Counted from the first letter of the stretch, positions 1-12,100 are shown. The stretch: 64,000 nt of DNA from Plenodomus lindquistii (GCA_025504975.1 JANUWI010000002.1:2914001-2978000), one strand, 5' to 3'. The notes: generated by a model not told the origin, from the sequence alone. Made by a program: numbers and translations.

Positions 1-2060
1 CAAGGATTTGATGTTGCAGTGGAAGAGTCGCAAAGGATAGATATGTCGATGTCGCTGGGCAAAGATGGCGCAAGGATCTTGTCGCAGTGGAATAGAGGTC
101 GGGATAGTCAATGTATCACAGACGATGTTGCTGTGGCGAGTGTTGCTCGGGACAAAGGAGTGTTGCTTGGTGTTCTCGGAAGCATATACTCAGTGCATTT
201 AAGACAGGAGAGATATTGGGGAGACTGTGGGTTAAGAGAGTTTGATTCGAGTCAAAGATTTCGCAATTCGAGAAGAAATTTCGTAGTCAAAGCTCAGCCT
301 GCTTTTCTCGGAACCGTGTCCTACGGACTTTGTGTCACGAATCTCGGGGAGCACGTTCCTTCTTATGTTTTGCGGTGAAACGTTGGCCGGCCGGGGATGT
401 CTGGCCCTGACATCCACTTGTCAAAGCTTGCAGTGATGGCGGTACGGGCGGATCACCCTGAGGAATGAGATGCGGAGAATCAAGGGTGAAGGGGCTAGAG
501 TCTGCAGTATGATGAAAGACGGGATGACGCTAGGCTCGAGATGGTCAAAACTGACTGCCTTTCCCGAGATCCTAGATGCTTCCCCGCCCGACGGAAAACT
601 TCTCACTGAGTCGGCGCTGACGCAAAAAATGTCGCAGGAACGGTGTTGATTCGGCGGACAACTCGGAAACCGGGGAGATGATTCGGTGTTTCTCCGCAGC
701 TTACCCCAGGGCGGTGGACCTGTGGTGACCACGGAAAGGAGAGACCGCCACAATGAAAGCCATCGATATACAGAGTTCCCCATATCCCTTTGGACGGGCT
801 GAGCAGGCGGTCAGTCATCACGACTGCGGATTGCCAACCCAATTGGGGGGTCTGCATGCAGTCCCCACCAGCAAGTCAACAACTGGAGCGTGTCTTCACG
901 TAGGGTGACCATGCTCTTACAGCTCCATCCTGATGCATAAACTACTATGGTACTGCAGGACCAACGGATATCGCCTGAGACGACGTGTGCTGTATCGCTG
1001 CATCGCTGCGGAGCCTGCCGACTATCCCTTAGCGTACATTGCCGGCTCGGCTACACCCTTCCGCGCTGGCGGCCTGTCTATTTGGGACTGCGAAGAAGTG
1101 CGTATCAGTCGAGTCCCCGCCTTACCGCAGGAGTCAAAGTGTCCAGTTCCCAAAACAACGAGGAGAGGACGCGTAAATATGAGATCAAGAGTACCCAGGT
1201 ACAATACAATGTCACAGCGGACTAATTACATGGCTGTCAGCTTCCGTATTACACCGAAGAAGAGCGTACCAATAGTAGATGAGAGACTGATGGCTTGGAC
1301 TGCAGCTTCTCGACAAGATACAGAAGCTAGCAGGCAAGTAAACCGATACGTGTATATACTGTAAGTCTTTAGTTACCTGTAGGGGTCTACTCCTTTTCGT
1401 TGAATACCCTTTATAAGGTCTTTAACATAGTATAATGGCTGTACTGGATCGTGTTTCCATAATGCGGTAACTCAAGGAAATCAGTTTCTTCGTCCCCTGC
1501 GAACCCCTTTCTAAGCTGTTGAAATTGCTATGAGATAGCGAACCAAAGGGAAAGACATATCTCCCACTCTTGCTCGCAAACATATCAGCAGAAATATTCA
1601 GTTGAGAAACACATACGCAGGAAAGTCCACCAGGTTGACTTGAGGAGGAACATCTATCAAGCACACACTAGCAGAGTTGTGTATCGGGAGCACGCAAGCA
1701 GGACGATCCCTTGTTGAACGTTGAACAAGAGAGAAGGCAGAAGAGAAGGCAGAGTCAGCCAGTCGCGTTACATTACAGTCGTCTTAGCTTCTCCCACCGC
1801 CCTAATCTAGGAACAGATTTCGTACACTACGTGCACACTCAGTCTAACGAGTGATTCGTGTCTGTCTATCGGCAAGTTGACGCTGTGATGATATATTCCG
1901 TTGTTTCCCTGCACTCGGGTATTCCGTGGAAGATACCCTCGCCTACGCAAACGATATACTAGGACATCCGAGGTCTGAGGTCATTATCCAAGGCACTCTC
2001 AGAAAAGCCACATCAATACAACTCCACATTTCGATACACTCCCCCTGCGTTTCACATGCC
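1..2060. other. Gene-poor left end, no supportable gene
   Basis: Short open frames occur on both strands, the longest 143 codons. None has recognisable domains, a credible amino-acid composition or splice continuity. The first 120 bases contain loosely repeated wording around 'caaggat' and 'gtcgcagtgg', which may be a degenerate repeat, but I cannot define units. Around 1700-1760 there is a short repeat of 'agagaaggcag'. I see no tRNA or transposon motif. Confidence 0.5.
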
Positions 2061-3173
2061 TTACATGCTCCGTCTCCCCCTCGGCTTCTCCTCTCTCGAC
2101 GTCTCCTCAATCCACCTGCTCCCCGAATCTTCCAAATCGCCTATCCTCTTGTGCTCATTGACCAACATCCCATACGCCTGATTAAACACACTCTTCCCCC
2201 CCTTCCACTCCCAATCCTCAATCTTCCGCCCCCACGCACCCGCCTCAGTCAGCTGTCCAAACAACTCCCATTGTATCCAGTCGGGCGGCACAACTGTACT
2301 GCCTTCTAGCATTCTCCTCATGCATTCCAGCATACACGCCACCTTATGCTCTTCGCTCCATGTAGGATCCATCAGTAGCCCCTGCGCATGTTGGTAGTAA
2401 TCCGCTCCAAACTTGACCTGGAAAACGCGAAGTTCGGGAAAGTGCGCTTTCATGTCGTATGCATCGCGTAGGATCTGGAGAAAAGAGTCCGCGGCGCCGT
2501 TTTCATTGCCCCACGTGGTGTGCGTCCAGTGCTTGATACCCACGTACCGGAGGTTACGCGAAGGTTTGAAGGGGAAGTGACGCAATACGTCTTCGAGGCT
2601 TTTGTAAGCAATATCCCTGGGATCCTGGTTGAGATAAATCGTGTTGTGGCGGCAGAAGACTTGCCAGGCCTCGGTGTAGACTTTTCGAGAGGTGAGGAGC
2701 AGGTTTGTTACGTCGGTGGCGGGACGGAGTTTTGGCTTGAAGTATCGTGGTCGGGCCCAGTGGGTCCAGAGGTAGTCGCGGGGGTGGGAGAGGTGATGGA
2801 AGTAGATTCTGTCACGTAGTTCGCGTGGGAGGGAGAAGAGTCTGAATGGGCCGGTGCATGCTGGTTTGACGGGCTCGCGGAAGGGTGTGTTGTCGTCGCA
2901 TCCGTGGCTGGGAATGTATGGGCGCTTTGGATGTTTGGTGATGCATGTGCATTTTTGTTTGCGGGCGAGAAGCAACGGGCCCAGGGCTTCTTGCAGTTCG
3001 AGGATGGAGGATTGAGCGTCGTATTCTACCAGATCGTTCTCATGGTCGTCGGTGTGGTGTGTACACTCTTGGTCGCTCTGGTCCTCCTCACAATACTGGC
3101 CGCCGGAGTCTTCTTCAGACTCATATAGTCCTCCATCAATGATGAGAACATCTGGTAACGAGGAATATTTCAT
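2061..3173 (-). CDS. 2EXR/F-box-like domain hypothetical protein
   Basis: This is a single-exon 370-residue protein. The N-terminal ~105 residues are acidic and low-complexity (runs of E, D and Q). They lead into FRLFSLPRELRDRIYFHHL at about residue 110, the LP-x-ELR-D-x-IY signature of the short F-box-like '2EXR' domain common in Pezizomycotina. The rest is mixed alpha/beta-looking sequence with conserved-looking W residues and the typical phrase LLLTSRKVYTEAWQVF. The C-terminus is strongly charged. Family knowledge: such proteins are abundant and lineage-specific, and few have a known role; some F-box-like members may act as ubiquitin-ligase adaptors. No catalytic residues are seen. The start is the first Met after an upstream stop. 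The gene is confident; the function is unknown. Confidence 0.8.
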   Translation of the reverse strand: MKYSSLPDVLIIDGGLYESEEDSGGQYCEEDQSDQECTHHTDDHENDLVEYDAQSSILELQEALGPLLLARKQKCTCITKHPKRPYIPSHGCDDNTPFREPVKPACTGPFRLFSLPRELRDRIYFHHLSHPRDYLWTHWARPRYFKPKLRPATDVTNLLLTSRKVYTEAWQVFCRHNTIYLNQDPRDIAYKSLEDVLRHFPFKPSRNLRYVGIKHWTHTTWGNENGAADSFLQILRDAYDMKAHFPELRVFQVKFGADYYQHAQGLLMDPTWSEEHKVACMLECMRRMLEGSTVVPPDWIQWELFGQLTEAGAWGRKIEDWEWKGGKSVFNQAYGMLVNEHKRIGDLEDSGSRWIEETSREEKPRGRRSM

Positions 3174-3908
3174 TTCGACTGAGGAGCCTCTGGCCTTGGG
3201 TGATACGGTGTGTTGAGTCGATGCACGACATAGCAGGCGAGTTTATCGGGGATGTCTATCACCATTATATTCACACTGCAGTGACTCTACAATAATGTAC
3301 CCCGACCAAACGGTCTGCGCATTCATTGGCACATTGCTGACTGTGTTGCATAGCCTACCTAGTACGAGGCTGAGGTTGTGACGGAACCTGAGTCACCAGC
3401 AGCCCATATTATTGGGCGAGGCATGAGCATGTTTTTTATGAGCATTGCTAGATGTCAGCATTTTGAACTCTTGTAAAGCAACAAAATGAAAGTAGAAAAA
3501 TAAACATATATGGCCATTGAAAAGCTGCTGCAATTTTGTGCCAGGGCTTGCTCGTACGAAGCACTACCACACATTAGCGGGGTAACAGCTACTCTACTGT
3601 GTAGAAAGCTGGAGCACAATCCATAATTTCGATGCTTGGTGTGGTGTCCAGGTTGAGAGTACATCGACCAAATGACTGCATCTCTAATGCTCGAGTAAAG
3701 GTCCGAGTGTTTCTGATACCCCGCAGGACGAGTGGATGGGTGAGTGGGAGGATTGGGTGTTGCCGCCGACCACCGGGTGGATGAGGGTCAATGCTTCTCT
3801 CGGCTCGCTGAGGTAACTGTCCGCAAAAGCTCTTTGCCTCACCGCCGACAACCTGCCAATTCGACATCTCCACCCTCCCCATCTCCTCACCAACCCATTT
3901 TACACAAG
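3174..3908. promoter_or_regulatory. Divergent intergenic region between the 2EXR gene and MDH
   Basis: About 735 bp separate the two divergent start codons, so the region should hold both promoters. The last ~60 bases before the malate dehydrogenase ATG are pyrimidine-rich (CT/CCA-rich), as often seen just upstream of highly expressed fungal housekeeping genes. Short ORFs here have no family features. Confidence 0.45.
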
Positions 3909-5252
3909 ATGTTCGCTGCCAGGCAAGCATTCACACAGGCTGGACGCCGCGCCTTCTCGGTGTCGGCCCGCCAGGTACGCCACCCTCTGTCGCAATTCCA
4001 TCACCTTTTTTTTGTCGAAGACGGCGAATTGATTTCACCGAATCGCAATTGGGACTGTTTTGGGCGAATTTTATGCTAACGTTATGTATTAGAACTCCAA
4101 GGTCACTGTTCTCGGTGCCGCCGGTGGTATCGGACAGCCTTTGTCACTGCTCCTCAAGCTCAACCCAAGGGTCTCTGAGCTTGCTCTCTACGATATCCGC
4201 CTGGCTCCTGGTATGCGCAATTGTATATTGCTGTAACAATGGGCAAGTGCTAATGAATATCGAACAGGTGTCGCTGCTGACATTGGTCACATCAACACCA
4301 AGAGCGAGGTATGTTGCCTTGTGCAAGCTGTGCGACAATCATCTGACACACCAATAGGTCAAGGGTCACGATGCTGGTCCTTCCGGTCTCGCCGCTGCCC
4401 TCAAGGGCGCTGAAATTGTTGTCATCCCCGCTGGTGTTCCCCGCAAGCCTGGCATGACCCGTGATGGTAGGCAATGACATTACCAGCAAATCGAACTTGC
4501 GCTGACTATCGCTAGATTTGTTCAACACCAACGCCTCCATCGTCCGCGATTTGGCCAAGGCCGCCGCTGAGCACTCCCCAGAGGCCAACATCTTGATCAT
4601 CTCCAACCCCGTACGCACAGCTCACGACTAGACACGCTCCAGGCAGTACTGACTTGTATAGGTCAACTCCACCGTTCCCATCACTGCCGAGGTCTTCAAG
4701 TCCAAGGGCGTCTACAACCCCAAGCGCCTCTTTGGTGTCACCACCCTCGATGTTGTCCGCGCCTCCCGCTTCATCTCGCAGCTAAAGAACAACGACCCCG
4801 CCCAGGAGAACATCACCGTCGTCGGTGGCCACTCCGGCGCAACCATTGTTCCCCTCCTCTCCCAGTCCGGCTACAACCTTTCCGGCGAGCAGCTCGACGC
4901 CTACGTCAAGCGCGTCCAGTTCGGTGGTGACGAGGTCGTCCAGGCCAAGGACGGAGCTGGCTCTGCCACTCTCTCCATGGCCATGGCTGGTGCCCGCTTC
5001 GCCGAGTCTCTCCTCAAGGCTGCTCAGGGTCAGAAGAACGTCATCGAGCCTACCTTTGTCGACTCCCCATTGTACAAGGACCAGGGCTGCGACTTCTTCG
5101 CGTCCAACGTTGAGCTCGGCCCCAATGGTGTTGAGAAGATCCACCCCGTTGGCAAGATCACCGACTACGAGCAGAAGCTCCTCGATGCATGCTTGGCGGA
5201 TCTCCAGAAGAACATCACCAAGGGTGTTGAATGGGTCAAGCAGAACCCGTAA
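3909..5252 (+). CDS. MDH1: Malate dehydrogenase, mitochondrial
   Basis: NAD-dependent malate dehydrogenase interconverts malate and oxaloacetate in the TCA cycle and the malate shuttle of the mitochondrial matrix. Predicted exons are 3909-3974, 4093-4210, 4268-4308, 4358-4466, 4516-4610 and 4662-5252, giving 339 residues, the usual length. Exon 1 encodes an Arg/Ala-rich amphipathic presequence (MFAARQAFTQAGRRAFSVSA). Exon 2 has the Rossmann glycine motif GAAGGIGQPLSLLLK. Exon 6 opens with VNSTVPI, followed by the TTLDVVRASRF substrate/active-site region and the catalytic-His motif GGHSGATIVPLLS (His about residue 200). All introns have GT-AG ends and the frame is continuous. There is no PTS1 at the C-terminus (KQNP), which agrees with a mitochondrial rather than a peroxisomal isoform. 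It lies just upstream of carnitine acetyltransferase on the same strand. Confidence 0.97.
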
Positions 5253-6206
5253 ATTACTCGCTTGACAGCGACCTTATGGTGTAAAATATGGATCTGGACG
5301 TATGGTGTTCCAGGGTTTTGACGATTCAGCGTCTGGCGATGTCTAGATTATGATCTGTACCTTTAGCAACATAGTCCTACTTTGTCTGAACACAACCATT
5401 ATAGTACTATGATACTTGACATATTGATGAGATTGTAATCTTTACACGCCTTGCACATGTTGTGTTGGTGCGCACTGCGACGGCATGCTCACTTGCATGG
5501 ACTTGGTGGTTGTTATGAACAGATTTACCACAGCTGAATGCATCAGCCAATAAGCAAGGCATGTAAGCCGCGGTAATTCTCTCGTACGAATAGCGTGTGT
5601 GGAGAGTGGCCCAACACGTAGGTAAGCGCATGACGGTAGCAAATTTCTACCGTGTGCGCGCGTGTCCTTAGTGAACGGTGTCCTCAACGTCAAAAGTCCT
5701 CGGCTCGTGAAAGATGCCGGGCTACGAAGTCCGTGCCAACAGCTCCTGTATGGGCTTCACTGTGTGTGGGGGTTAGTTAGTGGGGGGACGAATCGCTATG
5801 AACAACGAAAGACTGTGTCGCGAAGAGCGAGTCTTCGTCCCTTCAGCCGTCCGGAGACCGTCTTGGGGTCTCGCAGCATTTCAAGCACACTGTAAATAAA
5901 CACCGGAGGCCGCATTCATCTAGAGTCGGATATACGGTGTTCAATCCAGACAGCTGACGGGCACGCTACGTCACGCGGCCGTCCCCCAACGTTTCTCCGA
6001 GAACCTCGGCTCCCAGCACAGCAACCAGGGCAGCATTCACACTGCACGGCCCGCAAATAGTCGACAACGCCGAGAGCCCCAGTCGCGTGTGCTTATTACG
6101 CCTCGGATCTGTGCTTTCTGCGACGAGCTAGGAATTCTGGTCTCAGCTTTCGGTCTCTCTGTTGTTCTGGTCTCGCTTCTTTCTTCTTTTGTAGACTTCT
6201 CTTGTG
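5253..6206. promoter_or_regulatory. MDH 3' region and CAT2 promoter region
   Basis: About 950 bp lie between the MDH stop and the first carnitine acetyltransferase ATG. The last 100 bases are CT-rich and contain TTCTTCTTTT, a typical fungal pyrimidine stretch near a start of transcription. Two short minus-strand frames look non-coding. Confidence 0.4.
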
Positions 6207-8324
6207 ATGTTCAGTAGAGCAGCACGAGCGCGAGTACCTGCCTCGATACTTCGCAGACCTACGCCTTTGACACAGCACACGCCGAGGGTATGTTGAATCG
6301 TGGTGCTGTGGGGCACAAGTTGGCAATGAGTGAATGAGTGCTAATGGTGCTGGAGCAGATATTCGCAATGGCGCCAGCAAGGAAACAGTCGTCACTGCCA
6401 GCGGGTAAGTGCAAGCAATGTCTCGCTGGCTGCCACATGGCTATTCGAAGCGCAAAGCTGACATGAGACGATTCCAGGCTACAAGGAGGACCTCAGCAAG
6501 GGCAAGATGCTGCGCTTCGAGGAGTCGCTCCCCAAGCTGCCCGTCCCCACACTCGAGGAGACGGCCAAGCGATACCTCAAATCCGTTCATCCGCTGCTCT
6601 CAGAGAGCGAGTACAAGGCGACCACAAAGGCGGTTGAGGAGTTTGTGGCTCCTGGCGGGCCCGGCGAGAAGCTCCAGAAGCGCCTGGTAGCGCGGAGGGA
6701 AGACCCAAAGGTCAAGAACTGGATCTACGAGTGGTGGAACGAGGCGGCGTACATGGCCTACCGCGACCCGGTCGTGCCATACGTGAGCTACTTCTACTCG
6801 CACCGCGACGACAAGAAGCGCAGAGACCCCGCCAAGCGCGCTGCTGCCATCTCGACTGCCGTGCTCGAGTTCAAGAAGATGGTCGACGAGGGCAGTCTGG
6901 AGCCAGAGTACATGAAGAAGCTCCCCATTGCTATGAGCTCCTATGAGTGGATGTTCAACTGCAGCCGGGTGCCCAAGAAGCCCGCCGACACCGCTGTCAA
7001 GTTCCCCTTCAAGGAGAACCAGCACATCATCGTGGTCCGAAAGAACCAGTTCTGGAAGATCCCCCACGAGATCAACGGCAAGCAGCTGAACACTGCTGAA
7101 CTCGAGGTCCAATTCAAGCGCGTCTTGGAGAAGGCCGAGAGAGCGCCCCCTGTCGGTATCCTCACATCCCAGAACCGCGATGTCTGGTCAGAAGTCTACC
7201 CCAAGCTCAAGTCTTCCTCCCACGTCAACGCTGCCTCCATCGAAGCCATCGAATCCGCCTCCTTCGTTGTCTGCCTCGATGACGCATCCCCAGTCACTCT
7301 TGAAGAGCGCTCACACCAGTACTGGCACGGTGACGGCTCCAACCGCTGGTTCGATAAGCCCCTCCAATTCATCGTCAACGAGAACGGTACCTCTGGCTTC
7401 ATGGGCGAGCACTCGATGATGGACGGCACACCCACACACCGCCTAAACGACTACGCCAACCAACAAATCTTTTCCAACGCTCTCCCCTTCGACGACCCCA
7501 ACGTCCGCTCCGACCTCCCCAACCCCAAGCCCCTTCGCTTCGAAATCTCAAAAGACCTCGAACAAGACATCGTCGCCGCACAACAACACTTTGCGCAGCA
7601 AATTGGCGCGCACGAGTTGAGAGTGCAAGCATACCAGGGTTACGGCAAGGGCTTGATCAAGAAGTTCAAGTGCTCCCCCGACGCATACGTTCAAATGATC
7701 ATCCAACTCGCCTACCACAAATTCTACGGCAAGAACCGCCCTACCTACGAATCCGCTGCAACCCGCCGCTTCCAGCAAGGCCGCACAGAAACATGCCGCA
7801 CTGTGTCCGACGAGTCCGTCGCCTTCACTGCCGCAATGGCCAACCCTGATGCCACGCCTGAAGAGTGCCAAAAGGCACTCCGCGCCGCACTCGACGCACA
7901 CGTCAAATACATCTCCGACGCGTCTGACGGCCGCGGTGTAGACCGCCACCTCTTCGGTCTGAAGAAGTGTATCCAGCAAGGAGAGGAGGTACCAGCATTG
8001 TACCAGGACCCCGCATACAGCTACAGCTCCACATGGTTCATTTCGAGTTCGCAGTTGAGCAGCGAGTACTTTAATGGATACGGGTGGAGTCAAGTCATTG
8101 ACGATGGGTGGGGTATCGCATACATGATCAATGAGAATAGCATCCAATTCAACGTTGTCAGCAAGGGATTGGGCTCGGTAAGTCGCACCATCTGCAGGTG
8201 TCAAAGCAAGGGCGAAGGCTAATGAGATGAATAGGACAAGATGAGTTTCTATCTCAACGAGGCGGCGGGCGATATGAGGGATCTTATGTTGCCTACGCTT
8301 GAGGCGCCTAAGGCGAAGTTGTAG
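6207..8324 (+). CDS. CAT2: Carnitine O-acetyltransferase, predicted dual mitochondrial/peroxisomal
   Basis: This enzyme transfers acetyl groups between CoA and carnitine so that acetyl units can leave peroxisomes and enter mitochondria; it is needed for growth on acetate and fatty acids in many fungi (acuJ in Aspergillus nidulans). Predicted exons are 6207-6287, 6359-6404, 6478-8177 and 8235-8324, giving 638 residues. The choline/carnitine acyltransferase fold is clear: LPKLPVPTLEETAKRYL near the N-terminus and the catalytic motif GEHSMMDGTPT with His at about residue 354. Two targeting signals are visible: an Arg-rich N-terminal presequence encoded by exon 1 (MFSRAARARVPASILRR) and the canonical PTS1 tripeptide AKL at the very C-terminus. 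A second in-frame ATG at 6368 in exon 2 (MAPARKQ) would give a form without the presequence. Dual targeting by alternative starts is known for yeast CAT2; here it is inferred. Confidence 0.95.
6368..6370 (+). promoter_or_regulatory. Alternative start codon for a peroxisomal CAT2 isoform
   Basis: This in-frame ATG in exon 2 lies downstream of the presequence-coding exon 1, in the context GCAATGG. Translation from it would remove the mitochondrial presequence and leave the C-terminal AKL signal as the only targeting information. Confidence 0.5.
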
Positions 8325-8775
8325 ACAGCTGGTTTTTTTGTAGTATTGGACACAAAAGGCCATATGTGAGAAATCATAGCTGTGCGTACATTTGTACCGT
8401 TATTGCAAGATATAGTAGCGTCATTCTAAGGCAAGTAATCGAGCGATGTTGGAAATGTAGAAGCAAATACCATTTCCAAATTCTTGAAACACAGTCTTGC
8501 CCGTGCGATGGATATCAACAAAGTTCCCATCAACGCCTGTGCTGGATATATAAAACAAACAAACAAACAAAAAAAGAAACGCTCAATCTATCAACGTGGC
8601 AATCCTCCTCGCTCGCGCAAATCCGATCATTTGACATAGGAAAGAAAGAAAAACATGCCCGATGAGGGATGTGATGTAAACGTATGCACAAGAAAACCAT
8701 AGTCGTCGTCGTCGTGACCCCATCCCCTTCCCCAAACACCCCCCCTCCGCTTCCTCCACCCTTAATCCGTGAATT
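8325..8775. other. Convergent 3' region of CAT2 and the small basic protein gene
   Basis: About 450 bp between two converging stop codons. It holds A-rich simple sequence near 8553-8580 (aacaaacaaacaaacaaaaaaag) and a short GTC/GTCGTC microsatellite near 8702-8716. No gene is seen. Confidence 0.5.
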
Positions 8776-9180
8776 CTACCACTCACTCCAATGCCCCCCA
8801 CCCCCCACCTTCTCAAACTCCTGCACCTCCCTCTCGCCCCTCCGTCGCGCGCGCTCTCTGCGCCCCAGACAACTGAATAGTCTCGCAAACCCGTTTCTGC
8901 GCTTGGGTTGGAGGCCGTCGTAGGGGTTGGATTTGTGTGGTGAGAAGTTGGCGCTGGAGGTTGAGGAGGTTGAGGAGGGGCTGAGCGGGATGGTGGCGTT
9001 TATGAAGATTAGGCTTGAGGGGGAGCGTGAGGGGGCGACGAGGGTGGTGGTTGAGGAGGTTGTTGAGAACGGGGAGGACGGTTGGTATGTGCGTGGTGGG
9101 AAGGTTGTTGTTAGGGGGGTGAGGGTTGGGCGGGGGGAGGAGGGGAGGCCGATGGGCGGTGATCGGGGTGGTGAGGACAT
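8776..9180 (-). CDS. Small Ser/Pro-rich basic hypothetical protein
   Basis: A single-exon 134-residue frame. The first ~80 residues are Pro/Ser/Thr-rich and probably disordered. The C-terminal 50 look more constrained: SNPYDGLQPKRRNGFARLF, then a Cys, a very basic stretch (GRRERARRRGERE), an acidic/hydrophobic helix-like VQEFEKV and a terminal HWSEW. The pattern of a low-complexity head with a compact basic-aromatic tail is more gene-like than the overlapping frames. An overlapping minus-strand frame with a His run reads the GT-rich microsatellite and is rejected. I do not recognise the family. It faces CAT2 tail to tail. Confidence 0.55.
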   Translation of the reverse strand: MSSPPRSPPIGLPSSPRPTLTPLTTTFPPRTYQPSSPFSTTSSTTTLVAPSRSPSSLIFINATIPLSPSSTSSTSSANFSPHKSNPYDGLQPKRRNGFARLFSCLGRRERARRRGEREVQEFEKVGGGGHWSEW

Positions 9181-12100
9181 GGTTGGTGGTTGTGGGTTTT
9201 TGGTTGTGGGTTGTCTCGGTCGATGTCGTGGGTTGGGTTTGCGCGTGGAGTTGCGGGTGTGGTCTCCTTTGTTTATGGTGATGGTGGTGGTGATGATGCT
9301 GCCTCGAATCTTTTGGATGTGGTATCGTTATTTGGTATAGTAGGGAATTCGTTGAGTATTGAGTTTGAAGACGATTCAAGTCCCGGATCCTCGCGATGCC
9401 GGACGAAGGCGTTTGTTTGAATGTCGAGAATAAGTTCAAGTCGAAACAAGTTATTGCAACAGACGTGTTACCAAGTCGAAGTCGAAGTAGAAAGGCAGAA
9501 AACCGTCCGATGTTATTGTTTATCTCTCTCCCAGAAACCCAGCTGCAGAGATCAGCAGCGCACAGCACAGTATGTATGCGGTGCCACCCTCAAATATACG
9601 TTACTTCAGGGGAGGGCATCACATCTGCCACGCTAAAACACCTGCAGCCATGCGGCGGGCGTATTATTACGCAGGGGTGCGCGGGGGCCTTGTACATCCG
9701 CCACCACCACTACCACTCCAACAACGAACAACACATTTGCGGCAAGGCAAGGCAGTGTTTTTCTGTACGCTATTCATTGTATTGCAAAGTGTTGGGTCGC
9801 GGATGCTGTCCAACCACTGCCCTCGCGTCAATCGGATCACGTAACACACACCACCCACCCACTTCGACTTGCAGCATTTCGAATGTGCGAGAGCCTGAAA
9901 GCCAACAACACTCATCGGCGCAATACCTCGCAAGGCATAAGTTTTGAAACCGTGCTGTTTGGCATGGTATGGGGAAGGGTCTGTGCATGCTGATCGAGAT
10001 GAAGCTTAGCCCCAGCCAAATAATGTTAGACTAGTTGATGCGTCAGAGTCATTGCAAATGGTCCCGAGAAACAAGGCCACGCAAGGTCTCTCGTTGGGCC
10101 GGGGCGTTTCGTTGCGGCGCGGTGAAACGCCCGGCGACTGTGCGCGTGTTTTGACAGCTCTGGGCTTCGTTGGAAACAAAGTGCCAAAACAATGCGAGCG
10201 ATATTATCGGCCGCGTTTACAGTACGAATGCTGTGTGATCAGCCGCGCCAGTGTCTGTCGTTGAGAGGGGGGCTGTATTGCGCATTTGCGTGCTTGTTCA
10301 TGCGGACTGTGCCGCAACCTGTGCTGACCCAACTGACCGGGAAAGGTGTTGGAAATGACAACAGGATGTGGATGCCTGAGAAACCCTCCTTTCAACTTTG
10401 TGCATGAGGCTACCGTGCCGCAATCAAAGCCTGCACTTGATAAGCATTCGGAGAATGTTGGCACGAGCATCCGGCACTGATTGACTGCTCCGTTGGCCAA
10501 TCGCACATTTGCTGACTGCCGGAGGACGAAGACACGCATGGTTCTCAGTCGTGGTGGTGGTGTTGGGGTTGCTGGTGGCAGGTGGCCGTTGGACATGGCG
10601 CAGCAATGCCTTGCGGCACGGTTGGTGGGCACAAAGGTCCGCAGCTGAACACAATGAATGGATGACACCTGGGCTGTGGTTGCATCCTGCCCTGTCTTTG
10701 TGCGTGTGCAAGAAGGGAGGTTCGTAGATGCCTCCTTACACCAGGACGAAAATACGTGAGGGGACTCCCCGAGGAAGAGGCTTTGCGAGAAAACTGATCT
10801 TATCAAGATCGACATCCACCCCGCAGTCGCGGGAGTCGGAAAGTGCCTCGCCATTCCTAGCCCTACCCTACAAGGGCGTTGTTGGGTATATACAGTGGGG
10901 TTATAGCGAGACTGTAGATTGCGGCGTAGTTGGACTACCTGCACACCAACACAAAGGCAGTAGCATGCGCACAGCGGCGCAGCAACAACTCAGCATCACC
11001 AGACCGCTCAAACCTCTCGTGACACTTTCGAGGACAAGAAGGCTCCCAATGAGAAAATTTCTCGCTGTCAGAAGGAGTTTCCTGAACACCTTACTGGTTG
11101 AGCCGTGAAGGCAACTCCACCAACACTCTCGACACATCGAGGGTCTGTCCCAGTGTCAACGCCTCGCATCCTCAATGATCCGCTGGACTACCATGAAGTT
11201 CACCATGCAGCGGGTCTCACATGTCGATAGACTCTTCTCGCCTTCTCAAGCCAATGCAAGGAGCTTGACACGGCTCTACATCCCAGCATGAATGTCTCTA
11301 GTAGCAACCCTCGTGGAGAAACGACCTTTTAATTTGATAAGCATGACCTTCACAGCCCACCATCTCTTGTAATGGCAGCGATCTGAGTCGGATTTCCGTT
11401 AGTATGAATCCTTAATGGAGTGATATTCCAGTGGTAGAGATCTTCGAGATGCGAGGATATCAGTTCCATCCACTCTTCCTTGGTTGCGTCGGGACAATAT
11501 TACGAACCTACGCCGCAATGGGTCATAGGAACACTACCAGCTATCGTCAATGTAATAGGGGCTTCCACAATGGAGACCTTTTCTGTCATGGGTTTATGTG
11601 CTAATCTTGAGTTGCCGTTGCAACGAACTGGCCCTTGGACCTTTTTTTCACTACTATTGCAGGTAGGACTCGTGTAAAAGGTTATTAAGAAGTCAAATGA
11701 ACCAGTTACGGTAGTTCTGAAGGACAGAGTATATCCGAAGGCACTTCTTGTTTGATGGAGAGGCCGCTGACTATGTAATCAGGTTAGCTGAGGTATGCTC
11801 TCAGTTCTAGTACCAACTCTTCTTATCCAAGCGAGGTTGCTAGCACATTGTGTAATGCAACCTGTCATCTTTTTGAAGCAAAAACTCCAGCCTATTCGCA
11901 TAACCGCATTTGCAGCCTCTAAGAACAATTAGTCTACCACATAAAGCAATTATGATAACATACTAGCATGTCACCCTACTATTTCTATTTTACATTTCCA
12001 TCAGGACCCTGCTTGTATAGCATACTTGCGTATCAGCCTGAGCATGTCCTCCTTTCGGATCTGCAGCAAAGTGAATATTTGCCTTGATAATTAACCCCGA

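Noticed and set aside
7548..8363. 271-codon minus-strand frame
   Set aside because: Antisense of carnitine acetyltransferase; Val/Leu/Cys-rich composition typical of antisense frames of GC-rich coding DNA.
8813..9568. 251-codon minus-strand frame with a His run
   Set aside because: The run simply translates a GTG/GAT microsatellite. The overlapping 134-codon frame is more protein-like.
9396..9947. 183-codon plus-strand frame
   Set aside because: Random-looking composition, no family features, and an overlapping plus-strand frame of similar quality.
10204..10944. 246-codon minus-strand frame
   Set aside because: Cys/Arg/Ser/His-rich composition without domain or hydrophobic-core pattern. 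It overlaps other equally poor frames on both strands and has no splice partners.
11428..11475. tRNA-like box A wording (gtggtagaga...)
   Set aside because: No matching box B (GGTTCGANNCC) at the right distance and no cloverleaf could be drawn.
11480..11677. 65-codon hydrophobic frame reminiscent of a membrane-protein remnant
   Set aside because: No ATG start and no neighbouring exons. The resemblance to a DUF3176-like segment is too weak to call a pseudogene.
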